Shown: piece after piece, positions 56,433-64,000 of the stretch
Position numbering within the stretch: the first letter of the stretch is position 1
Layout of the letters: each line of letters starts with the position of its first letter
From: Paludibacterium purpuratum
GTDB taxonomy: Bacteria; Pseudomonadota; Gammaproteobacteria; Burkholderiales; Chromobacteriaceae
Assembly (NCBI RefSeq): GCF_004363805.1
Contig: NZ_SNZP01000002.1
Coordinates: 62,001 to 126,000, forward strand
Reading direction: 5' to 3'
DNA: 64,000 nucleotides
The notes under the pieces: model-generated
Told to the model about the DNA's origin: nothing
Databases searched by the model: none
Seen by the model: only the letters and a program-made list of their open reading frames with translations
Made by a program: the position numbers and the translations under genes

Positions 56433-57262
56433 CGCCGAAGCTCGAGCTGATTCACCTACCGGCACAAGGGACGGCGCGGCATGCGCCGCCCCTTTTGTTC
56501 GTTCATGGCGCATTCTGCGGCGCCTGGTGCTGGCAGCCGCACTTCCTGCCCTGGTTTGCGCGCCAAGGCTACGAATGCTGGGCACTGAGCCTGGAGGGCC
56601 ACGGCAACAGCGAAGGCCGGCGTTATCTACCGGCCATCGGCATCGACGACTATCGCAAGAATCTGGCCTGGGCCATCCGCCAACTCGACACGCCGCCAGT
56701 GGTCATTGCCCACTCGATGGGTGGCTATGTTGTGCAGCAATACCTGCGCCACGCAACGTTGCCTGGTGTGGTATTGCTCGCCTCGGTACCGCCCACCGGT
56801 CTCGCCGCCTCCAGCCTCCGGCTCTTGGCCGGCGCGCCGTCGCTATTCATCAAGCTGAACCTGTACCAACACGGCCAGTACAACCCGGACTTCGACGAGT
56901 TGCGGGCCCTGCTCTTCTCGGCCGATACGCCGGACGACGATATCGAGTGGCTGATCCGTCATAGCCAACCCGAAAGTCAACGCGCCGTGCTCGATATGAC
57001 ACTGGTCAATCCCCTGACCATCGGCCGGATACACCGACCGCCGGCGTTGGTGCTCGGCGCCGCCGGCGATGCCTTGATCCACGACGACGATGTGAAAACC
57101 ACGGCGCGCCACCTCGGCGTCCAAGCAGAAACCCTGCCGGCCATGGGACATATGACGATGTTGGACACGCACTGGCAACAGTGTGCTGAGCGGATTGCCG
57201 ACTGGTTGCCGCAAGCGGCGTATTCGGGGGAAACGCCCTACGCATCCATGCAAGACGTATAG
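56429..57262 (+). CDS. Alpha/beta hydrolase
   Basis: 277 aa, GTG start overlapping the PhoH stop (GTGA). Oxyanion HGAFCGAWCW, nucleophile Ser in VVIAHSMGGYVVQQYL, acid and His near AAGDALIHDDD and AMGHMTMLDTHW. Likely an esterase or lipase-like enzyme; substrate unknown. Translationally coupled to PhoH. Confidence 0.88.
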   Translation: MTPKLELIHLPAQGTARHAPPLLFVHGAFCGAWCWQPHFLPWFARQGYECWALSLEGHGNSEGRRYLPAIGIDDYRKNLAWAIRQLDTPPVVIAHSMGGYVVQQYLRHATLPGVVLLASVPPTGLAASSLRLLAGAPSLFIKLNLYQHGQYNPDFDELRALLFSADTPDDDIEWLIRHSQPESQRAVLDMTLVNPLTIGRIHRPPALVLGAAGDALIHDDDVKTTARHLGVQAETLPAMGHMTMLDTHWQQCAERIADWLPQAAYSGETPYASMQDV

Positions 57263-57274
57263 GGCGTCGAACGG

Positions 57275-58408
57275 CTACATGGCCGCGAGGAAAATCCGCT
57301 CGATATCCGCTTGGCTGGCCCGCACCGGATTGGTCAGCCCGCAGGCATCCTTCAGCGCATTGCTGGCCAAGAGCGGAATATCCGCGCTCTTCACCCCCAA
57401 CTCGGCCAAGCCCTTGGGAATGCCGACATCGACAGACAGCAGGCGAATGGCCTGAAGGGCCTCGGTCGCACTCTTTGCGCCCGGCTGCAAAGCCTGGCCG
57501 ATTTGTGCCAGGCGGTCGGCCGCCGCCTGGCTGTTATAAGCCTGGACATGCGGCAACAGCACCGCATTGCAAACCCCGTGCGGCAGATCGTAAAAACCGC
57601 CCAACTGGTGCGCCATGGCATGCACATAGCCCAACGAAGCATTGTTGAAAGCCATGCCGGCCAAGAACTGGGCATAAACCATCTGCTCGCGCGCTTCGAT
57701 ATCGCTGCCGTCGTCCACCGCATGACGTAAATGGCGTCCGATCAGCGAGACCGCTTGCAAGGCGCAAGCATCGGTGATCGGGGTCGCTGCGATCGAAACA
57801 TAGGCCTCCACCGCATGGGTCAACGCATCCATGCCGGTCGCGGCGGTCAGCGAGGGAGGCATGCCGACCATCAAGTCAGGATCGTTGACCGACATGATCG
57901 GTGTGGTGTGTTTATCGACGATGGCCATCTTCACATGGCGCGACTCGTCGGTAATGATGCAGAAACGGGTCATTTCGCTGGCAGTGCCGGCGGTGGTATT
58001 GACCGCCACTAGTGGCAGCTGCGGCTTGGCGGACTTATCCAAACCCTCATAATCTTCGATCTTGCCGCCATTGGCCGCGACTAGCGCGATCCCTTTGGCA
58101 CAATCATGCGGCGAACCCCCGCCGAAAGAAATCACCACATCGGCTTGATGCTGGCGCCACACGGCCAAGCCCGCCTCGACGTTATGGGTAGTGGGATTAG
58201 GTTTGACGCCGTCGTATACCGCACAGACGATCCCCTGATCGCCAAGCCGTTCGACCATACGCTGGCAAAGCTTCAACAGCGGAGGATTGCTGTCGGTCAC
58301 CACCAGAGCCCGCTTGAAACCGAGATCGACCATGCGGTCGATGGCGTCATTCAGGCAGCCAGCGCCAATCAGGTTGATCGAGGGAATATAGAATACAGAG
58401 CCAGCCAT
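57275..58408 (-). CDS. Iron-containing alcohol dehydrogenase
   Basis: 377-aa group III (YiaY/EutG/AdhB-type) alcohol dehydrogenase. NAD motif [13 protein letters not shown], metal ligands in [40 protein letters not shown] lies 8 nt before the ATG at 58408. Probably interconverts ethanol or another short alcohol and its aldehyde. Stands alone, convergent with the hydrolase. Confidence 0.93.
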   Translation of the reverse strand: MAGSVFYIPSINLIGAGCLNDAIDRMVDLGFKRALVVTDSNPPLLKLCQRMVERLGDQGIVCAVYDGVKPNPTTHNVEAGLAVWRQHQADVVISFGGGSPHDCAKGIALVAANGGKIEDYEGLDKSAKPQLPLVAVNTTAGTASEMTRFCIITDESRHVKMAIVDKHTTPIMSVNDPDLMVGMPPSLTAATGMDALTHAVEAYVSIAATPITDACALQAVSLIGRHLRHAVDDGSDIEAREQMVYAQFLAGMAFNNASLGYVHAMAHQLGGFYDLPHGVCNAVLLPHVQAYNSQAAADRLAQIGQALQPGAKSATEALQAIRLLSVDVGIPKGLAELGVKSADIPLLASNALKDACGLTNPVRASQADIERIFLAAM

Positions 58409-58570
58409 ACTGTTACTCCTGTTGTGAGAGAAGGTGCTCATTCATTTTGCATGACCCGCTCACGGAAACTTTGCTTCACATCAAACTATATTTGCGCAAA
58501 TCATCCTGCACGCATTGAGAAAAAGGCATCGCGGCGACAGCCGCTTCTACGGGAACGAGAACGGGACTCC

Positions 58571-58607
58571 CAAAAAAAAACCGATCCGCACGCGGATCGG
58601 TTTTTTT
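58571..58607 (-). terminator. Bidirectional terminator at the 3' end of valS
   Basis: CCGATCCGC-ac-GCGGATCGG flanked by nine A and seven T residues, a strong hairpin able to end transcription on either strand; it lies 16 bp after valS. Confidence 0.92.
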
Positions 58608-58622
58608 CAATCACTCGAACGT

Positions 58623-61436
58623 TCAGCCAAGCTTGGCCAATTGCTCGCGCACTTTGCTCAACCGAGCTTCCAACTCGGCCTGCTGCGCGCGGTCGCGTTC
58701 GACCAAATGCGCCGGCGCACGGTCGACATAGCCTGGCTTTTCCAGCTTGGCCATCAGCTTGGCGTATTCGGCCTCGGTCTTGGTCAGATCCTTGGACAGT
58801 CGGGCCTGCTCCGCCGCGCGGTCGATTTCCACCTTGAGCATCATGCGCGCGCCGTTGCTGATGGCCACCGGCGCATCGTCTTGCGGCAGTTGCTCGACCA
58901 GGCAGGCATCCGACAGCTTGGCCAGCGGCTTCAGGTACGGCAGGAAATCGGCCAGCGCGGCCGTGCCTTCGACGAACAGCGGTGCCTTCTGCGCCGGCGA
59001 CAGCCCCATCTCGCCGCGCAGGTTGCGCACGGCGCCCACCAGGTCCTTGAATTCGACCATGCGCGCATTGGCGTCGGCATCGATCTTCTCGGGCTGGGCC
59101 AGCGGCCAACCGGCCAGCATGATCGACTCGGTCGTGCGGGCGTTGGCCAGCGGCGCCACGGTCTGCCACAGTTCCTCGGTAATGAACGGCATGATCGGGT
59201 GCGTCAGGCGCAGCGCCACTTCCAGTACCCGTACCAGGGTGCGGCGCGTAGCGCGCTGCTCCGCCTCGCTGCCCTGTTGCAATTGCACCTTGGCCAGTTC
59301 CAAATACCAGTCGCAGTATTCGTTCCAGATGAACTCGTAGATCGCCTGGGCCGCCAAGTCGAAGCGGTAGGTATCCAGCGCCTCGGTGACTTCGATCTCG
59401 GCCTGCTGCAGACGGCCGATGATCCAGCGGTCGACGAAGCTGAATGCCAGCGGCAGCGATTCATCCTGGCCGCAGTCGCGCCCTTCCAGGTTCATCATGG
59501 CGAAGCGGGTGGCGTTCCACAGCTTGTTGCAGAAGTTGCGGTAGCCCTCGCAGCGCTTGAAGTCGAAGTTGACCGAACGACCGAGCGAGGCGTAGCTGGC
59601 CATGGTGAAGCGCAGCGCGTCGGTACCGTAGGCCGGAATGCCTTCCGGGAACAGCTTTTTGGTGGCGGTGGCGATCTGCGGCGCCTTTTCCGGGCGGCGC
59701 AGGCCGGTGGTGCGTTTTTCCACCAAACGTTCCAAGCCGATGCCGTCGATCAGATCCACCGGGTCGATCACATTGCCCTCGGACTTGGACATCTTCTTGC
59801 CTTCGTGATCGCGCACGATGCCATGGATGTACACGTCCTTGAACGGCACCTTGCCGAGGAAGTGCGTGGTCATCATGATCATCCGCGCCACCCAGAAGAA
59901 GATGATCTCGTAACCGGTGACCAGCACGTTGGACGGCAGGAAAGCCTTGAGCTCGTCGGTGTCGGCCGGCCAGCCCAGGGTGGAGAACGGTACCAGCGCG
60001 GAAGAGAACCAGGTATCGAGCACGTCGTCGTCGCGCGTCAACGGCTTACCGCCGGACAGCGCCAAGGCCGCCGCCTCGTCGCGTGCCACATAGACCTTGC
60101 CGTCGGCGTCGTACCAAGCCGGGATCTGGTGTCCCCACCACAGTTGGCGCGAAATGCACCAGTCTTGGATATTGTTCATCCACTGGTTGTAGGTATTGAC
60201 CCACTGCTCGGGCACGAAGCGCACCTGGCCGCTTGCGACCGCGTCGATGGCCTTCTCGGCGATCGACTTGCCGGTAGCGTCATCCTTGCCGACGCGGCTC
60301 ATGGCCACGAACCACTGGTCGGTCAACATGGGCTCGATCACCGAACCGGTGCGGTCGCCGCGCGGCACCATCAGCTTGTGCGGTTTGACTTCCACCAAAT
60401 AGCCCTGCGCCTGCAGATCCGCCACCAGCGCTTTACGCGCTTTTTGCGTGTCCAGGCCGGCATAAGCCGCCGGCAGGTCGATCGCGTCGAACTGTTCGCC
60501 TTCGAAGCCCCATACCTCGGCGCGCGCGCGCAGCGTGGCATCGAGATTGAGCACATTGATCAAGCGCGTATCGTGACGCTTGCCGACCTGATAATCGTTG
60601 AAATCGTGCGCCGGGGTGATCTTGACGCAGCCGGTGCCGAAGGCGGCGTCGACATATTCGTCGGCGATCAGCGGGATCTGGCGGCCCGTCAGCGGCAACT
60701 CGAGCATCTTGCCGATCAAGTGGGCGTAACGCTCGTCGGTCGGACTCACCGCCACCGCCACGTCGCCCAGCATGGTTTCCGGGCGCGTGGTGGCCACCAC
60801 GATCGCGTCGGCGCTACCCACCACCGGATAGCGGATGTGCCACATGTGGCCATCTTCCTCCACCGACTCGACTTCGAGATCGGACACGGCGGTGCCGAGC
60901 TTCGGATCCCAGTTGACCAGGCGCTTGCCGCGATAGATCAGGCCTTGTTCGAACAGGCGCACGAACACTTCGGTCACCACCTCGGCGCGAGTGTCGTCCA
61001 TGGTGAAGTATTCGCGCGACCAGTCGACCGAGCAGCCGACGCGGCGCATCTGCGAGGTGATGGTGCCGCCGGACACGCCCTTCCAGTCCCACACCTTGTC
61101 GATAAAGGCATCGCGACCCAGATCGTGACGCGACACGCCCTGCTCGCCCAATTGGCGCTCGACCACGATCTGCGTGGCGATGCCGGCGTGGTCGGTACCC
61201 GGAATCCAGGTAGTGTTATGCCCGCGCATGCGGTAGTAACGCGTCAGACCGTCCATGATGGTCTGATTGAAGGCGTGCCCCATGTGCAAAGTGCCGGTCA
61301 CATTGGGCGGCGGCAACTGAATGCAGAAAGACGGGCGGGAGAGGTCCATGTTCGGCTGAAAATAGCCGGCCTGTTCCCAGTGTTGATACCACCGGCGCTC
61401 GATATCGCCCGGTTCGAAGCTTTTGGCAAGTTCCAT
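58623..61436 (-). CDS. valS: Valyl-tRNA synthetase
   Basis: 937-aa class I synthetase. HIGH box as TLHMGHAFN, editing domain (CP1) in the first half, KMSKS motif in [14 protein letters not shown], anticodon domain, and C-terminal coiled-coil ([20 protein letters not shown]) with [21 protein letters not shown] at 61436 gives the usual start [17 protein letters not shown]. No neighbouring genes in the operon. Confidence 0.97.
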   Translation of the reverse strand: MELAKSFEPGDIERRWYQHWEQAGYFQPNMDLSRPSFCIQLPPPNVTGTLHMGHAFNQTIMDGLTRYYRMRGHNTTWIPGTDHAGIATQIVVERQLGEQGVSRHDLGRDAFIDKVWDWKGVSGGTITSQMRRVGCSVDWSREYFTMDDTRAEVVTEVFVRLFEQGLIYRGKRLVNWDPKLGTAVSDLEVESVEEDGHMWHIRYPVVGSADAIVVATTRPETMLGDVAVAVSPTDERYAHLIGKMLELPLTGRQIPLIADEYVDAAFGTGCVKITPAHDFNDYQVGKRHDTRLINVLNLDATLRARAEVWGFEGEQFDAIDLPAAYAGLDTQKARKALVADLQAQGYLVEVKPHKLMVPRGDRTGSVIEPMLTDQWFVAMSRVGKDDATGKSIAEKAIDAVASGQVRFVPEQWVNTYNQWMNNIQDWCISRQLWWGHQIPAWYDADGKVYVARDEAAALALSGGKPLTRDDDVLDTWFSSALVPFSTLGWPADTDELKAFLPSNVLVTGYEIIFFWVARMIMMTTHFLGKVPFKDVYIHGIVRDHEGKKMSKSEGNVIDPVDLIDGIGLERLVEKRTTGLRRPEKAPQIATATKKLFPEGIPAYGTDALRFTMASYASLGRSVNFDFKRCEGYRNFCNKLWNATRFAMMNLEGRDCGQDESLPLAFSFVDRWIIGRLQQAEIEVTEALDTYRFDLAAQAIYEFIWNEYCDWYLELAKVQLQQGSEAEQRATRRTLVRVLEVALRLTHPIMPFITEELWQTVAPLANARTTESIMLAGWPLAQPEKIDADANARMVEFKDLVGAVRNLRGEMGLSPAQKAPLFVEGTAALADFLPYLKPLAKLSDACLVEQLPQDDAPVAISNGARMMLKVEIDRAAEQARLSKDLTKTEAEYAKLMAKLEKPGYVDRAPAHLVERDRAQQAELEARLSKVREQLAKLG

Positions 61437-61516
61437 GATGGCTAGTATGCGTAGGAAATTCGGAAAAATGGGTCGATTATAACCTGATTGCCCTATTGCC
61501 GCCGAGCCGTTTGGCC

Positions 61517-62341
61517 CTAGGCTCGCAAGGAAATCCAGTCGAGCCAGGCGGTGGGTAGCAAACGCTTGAGATACCAGAACAGCCGCGTCGGGAAGGTCAC
61601 GCGGTAGCGTGCGGCCGGACGGCGGGCATTGAGCGCACGCCAGACCGCTTCGGTCACGGCGTCCGGCCCGAGGGTAAAGGGCGTCGCCGCACCTTCCTTG
61701 CGCAGACGCGCCAGCTGTCCCTGGTAAGCTTGGCAATGTGCGCTGTTCTCATGATCCACGCGCGCCAGGAAATGCTGTAGCGCATTATCGCGAAAGCGCG
61801 AGCTGATCGGCCCGGGCTCGATCAGCGTCACGTGCACGCCGCTGCCTGCCAGCTCTTGTCGCAGGGTATCGCACAGGCCCTCGATGGCATATTTGCTGGC
61901 ATTGTACGCCGCACGGTAGCGCATCGCGGCGAAACCAAGGATCGAGCTATTGAACAGAATGCGACCGCCGCCCTGCCGGCGCATGATCGGCAGCAACAGG
62001 CGGGTCAGCTCCCAGGCGCCGAACAGATTGGTCTCGAACTGCGCGCGCAACGCATCGCGGTCGATGTCCTCGGCGGCTCCGGGTTGGCCGTATCCAGCGT
62101 TGTTGAATAGCGCATCGAGCCGGCCGCCGGCCTCGGCCAGGGCGGCTTCTACGCCCAGCCGCACCGACTCGGCATCGGCGACGTCGATCTGCAGGCAGGT
62201 CAAGCCTTCCGCCCGTAAGCGCATGACGTCCTCCTCGCGCCGACAGCTGGCCAACACATGCCAGCCGCGGGCCTGCAACGTCTTGGCGCAGTGATAACCT
62301 ATGCCACTGGAACAACCGGTAATCAGAATGGTTTTTTTCAT
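61517..62341 (-). CDS. Short-chain dehydrogenase/reductase
   Basis: 274-aa classical [28 protein letters not shown], Ser-Tyr-Lys site with [10 protein letters not shown]. The C-terminus [22 protein letters not shown] suggests membrane association as in retinol-dehydrogenase-like members. Upstream start [13 protein letters not shown]. Substrate unknown. Confidence 0.9.
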   Translation of the reverse strand: MKKTILITGCSSGIGYHCAKTLQARGWHVLASCRREEDVMRLRAEGLTCLQIDVADAESVRLGVEAALAEAGGRLDALFNNAGYGQPGAAEDIDRDALRAQFETNLFGAWELTRLLLPIMRRQGGGRILFNSSILGFAAMRYRAAYNASKYAIEGLCDTLRQELAGSGVHVTLIEPGPISSRFRDNALQHFLARVDHENSAHCQAYQGQLARLRKEGAATPFTLGPDAVTEAVWRALNARRPAARYRVTFPTRLFWYLKRLLPTAWLDWISLRA

Positions 62342-62523
62342 GGGGAGCGTAGATTTTCGTCAACAAGAGCGCCGACGAGCGGTCGGCGATTTTTGACCGA
62401 TTATGAGCGTAGAGGCATCATCCTGGCCAGCCCGCCCCTGCGGCCACCGCAAGAGCAGGCGGATTTTGACAAGAAATAATACCGATATCATATTAGACTT
62501 CAGTTCATTCGCGAGGATGCCAC

Positions 62524-63450
62524 ATGATCCGACTGTTCCCGTTATGGGCCATTTTGCTGTCGACCGTGGCCTATTTCTTTCCGGCGCACTTCACGCCGAT
62601 CCTGCCGCATACCGGCCTGATGCTCGGCATCATCATGTTTGGCATGGGCCTGACGCTGACCGCCGCGGACTTCCGCCGCGTATTGCAACGCCCCGCGCCG
62701 GTCTTGGCTGGCCTCGGCCTCCATTACCTGGTGATGCCGCTGGCCGCCTGGGCGTTGGCGCGCGGCTTCCAGCTGCCCCCGCAATTGACTGCCGGCATGG
62801 TGCTGGTCGGTAGCGTGGCCAGCGGCACCGCCTCCAACGTCATCATTTACTTGGCCGGCGGCGACGTGGCGCTGTCGGTCACGATTTCGGCGCTATCGAC
62901 ACTGGCAGGGGTGTTCGCCACCCCGCTGCTGACCCGGCTCTATATCGACGCCTCGATCAAGGTGGACGAAATCGGCATGTTCGTCGGCATCCTGCAGGTG
63001 GTGATCCTGCCGATCGCGCTCGGCGTACTGGCGCACCGTTTCGCAGCGCCGTTGGTGCGCCGCGTCGAAGGCGCGCTACCGCTCTTGTCGATGACCGCCA
63101 TCGTGCTACTGATCGCCGCCATCGTCGCCGGCAGTCAACGACATATCGCCACCGTCGGCCCGTTGATCATGTTGGCCGTCATACTGCACAACGCCATCGG
63201 CCTCATCTGCGGCTATTGGGGCGCGCGGCTATTGGGCTTCGACGAGTCGGTATGCCGCACGCTGGCCATCGAGGTCGGCATGCAAAACTCGGGGCTGGCG
63301 GCACAACTGGGCAAGACCTATTTCTCGGTATTGGCCGCCCTTCCTGGCGCCTTGTTCTCGGTCTGGCACAACCTGTCCGGCTCGCTTCTGGCGGGCTACT
63401 GGCGCACCCGGCCGGCGCGCCCGGCCATGGTCGCCGATACCAGAGGATAA
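62524..63450 (+). CDS. BASS-family transporter (bile acid:sodium symporter-like)
   Basis: 308 aa with about nine hydrophobic segments. Typical BASS motifs are [35 protein letters not shown] and [13 protein letters not shown]. Imports an organic anion with sodium; in bacteria candidates include pantoate or pyruvate-like acids. GAGGA lies 5-9 nt before the ATG. Monocistronic. Confidence 0.9.
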   Translation: MIRLFPLWAILLSTVAYFFPAHFTPILPHTGLMLGIIMFGMGLTLTAADFRRVLQRPAPVLAGLGLHYLVMPLAAWALARGFQLPPQLTAGMVLVGSVASGTASNVIIYLAGGDVALSVTISALSTLAGVFATPLLTRLYIDASIKVDEIGMFVGILQVVILPIALGVLAHRFAAPLVRRVEGALPLLSMTAIVLLIAAIVAGSQRHIATVGPLIMLAVILHNAIGLICGYWGARLLGFDESVCRTLAIEVGMQNSGLAAQLGKTYFSVLAALPGALFSVWHNLSGSLLAGYWRTRPARPAMVADTRG

Positions 63451-63561
63451 AAGTCATCGTTGTTATCTGGCACTGCTCAGTGGATGAGCATAAAATATGC
63501 CGTTTCCCATCCGTGCCTGGCACCGATGGGACCTACACATTCGCGCACAAGGGATCCCCGC

Positions 63562-63795
63562 ATGGCCAAATCCGCCAAGACGCCGGAGAGCTTCGAATCG
63601 GCCTTGGCCGAACTGGAAAGCATCATTCAGGCGATGGAGGGCGGCGAAATGCCGCTCGATGGCGCACTGACCGCCTACAAAGACGGTATCGAGCTGCTCA
63701 AGTTCTGCCAGGGTAAACTGTCGGACGCCGAGAATCAGCTCAAGGTGCTGGAAGAAGGCCAACTCAAGCCGCTGGAGCTAAAAAATGGCGGCTGA
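63562..63795 (+). CDS. xseB: Exodeoxyribonuclease VII small subunit
   Basis: 77 aa: SFESALAELESIIQAMEGGEMPLDGALTAYKDGIELLKFCQGKL is the typical helical hairpin of XseB. ATG at 63562 is preceded by GGGAT. It overlaps ispA by 11 bp, the usual xseB-ispA(-dxs) arrangement. Confidence 0.95.
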   Translation: MAKSAKTPESFESALAELESIIQAMEGGEMPLDGALTAYKDGIELLKFCQGKLSDAENQLKVLEEGQLKPLELKNGG

Positions 63796-64000
63796 TCCGT
63801 TCCTCGGCTGGATGACCGACATCCAGCAGCAGATCGAGCGCACGCTGGAGACGCTTCTGCCGCAAACCGCCAGCGCGCCTTGCGACCTGCACCAGGCCAT
63901 GCGCTACGCCACGCTGGAAGGCGGCAAGCGCGTCCGGCCGCTACTGGTTTGCGCCGCGGGCGAGCTCACCGGTGCGCGTCAGGACAACCTGCTACGCATC
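63785..64000 (+). CDS. ispA: Farnesyl diphosphate synthase (partial, continues past window)
   Basis: First 72 residues: MAADPFLGWMTDIQQQIERT...MRYATLEGGKRVRPLLVCAAGE, the polyprenyl synthetase GGKRxRP motif. ATG at 63785 lies inside xseB. It makes farnesyl diphosphate, the substrate of the HpnD/HpnC pathway 39 kb away. The Asp-rich catalytic motifs lie outside the window. Confidence 0.94.
   Translation, partial: MAADPFLGWMTDIQQQIERTLETLLPQTASAPCDLHQAMRYATLEGGKRVRPLLVCAAGELTGARQDNLLRI

Noticed and set aside
58515-61445. 976-codon open frame on the plus strand opposite valS
   Set aside because: It is antisense to valS, a certain gene; the translation is His/Gln/Leu-rich with no domain and reflects GC-rich codon mirror effects.

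Overview
The window looks like chromosome of a GC-rich betaproteobacterium, most likely Neisseriales (Chromobacteriaceae-like). This is inferred from gene content and order: yhdP-nitrilase-tldD, glnE-ilvE-zinc finger-waaF, a single lolC/lolD pair running into mscS-nudB-endonuclease, and hpnCDE squalene genes. No taxonomic search could be run. I see no insertion sequence, prophage or CRISPR array. Most of the window is housekeeping and metabolic DNA in short, tightly packed operons with 1-8 bp overlaps between genes.

Layout. 1-3.5 kb: fructose uptake (LacI-type repressor, fruK, fruA) with two matching operator-like repeats. 3.6-6.1 kb: methionine ABC importer metNIQ behind a structured leader. 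6.1-10.8 kb: six-gene operon with lolC, lolD, mscS, nudB and an endonuclease/phosphatase-family gene. 10.8-13.3 kb: NlpC/P60 hydrolase and ubiB. 13.4-20.2 kb: an accessory stress block (below). 20.2-25.8 kb: hpnC-hpnD-hpnE (squalene from farnesyl diphosphate), an unusual short-chain dehydrogenase, a lipoprotein and radA. 25.9-26.1 kb: tRNA-Ala(GGC) and tRNA-Glu(TTC). 26.2-33 kb: a NUDIX-PAP2 fusion, mmuM and cbs (sulfur amino acids), and a large PAS/GAF/GGDEF-EAL protein. 33-36.7 kb: nifJ. 36.8-49.5 kb: VOC enzyme/LysR pair, yhdP-nitrilase-tldD, glnE, ilvE, waaF. 49.5-52.8 kb: accessory genes including a single-chain TacA-TacT type toxin-antitoxin fusion and a broken RTX gene. 52.8-64 kb: trxB, Smr, bcp, PhoH, hydrolase, iron alcohol dehydrogenase, valS, SDR, BASS transporter, xseB and the start of ispA.

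The most interesting region is about 14.7-20.2 kb. Five separate -24/-12 (sigma-54) promoters with exact GG-N10-GC spacing lie 40-115 nt (estimated from the expected transcription start) in front of small stress-type genes: a KGG-repeat protein, a small disordered protein, a DUF2383 protein, a BON protein plus OmpA-like lipoprotein, and a BON lipoprotein plus ferritin-like protein. The block ends with a sigma-54 activator that has no receiver domain (PspF-like architecture) and its own sigma-70-type promoter. I infer a compact, self-contained sigma-54 stress regulon. A sixth such promoter precedes nifJ, probably under another activator. The second system of note is the one-polypeptide DUF1778 antitoxin-GNAT toxin at 50.7-51.5 kb, with a good promoter and an inverted repeat next to its -10 box.
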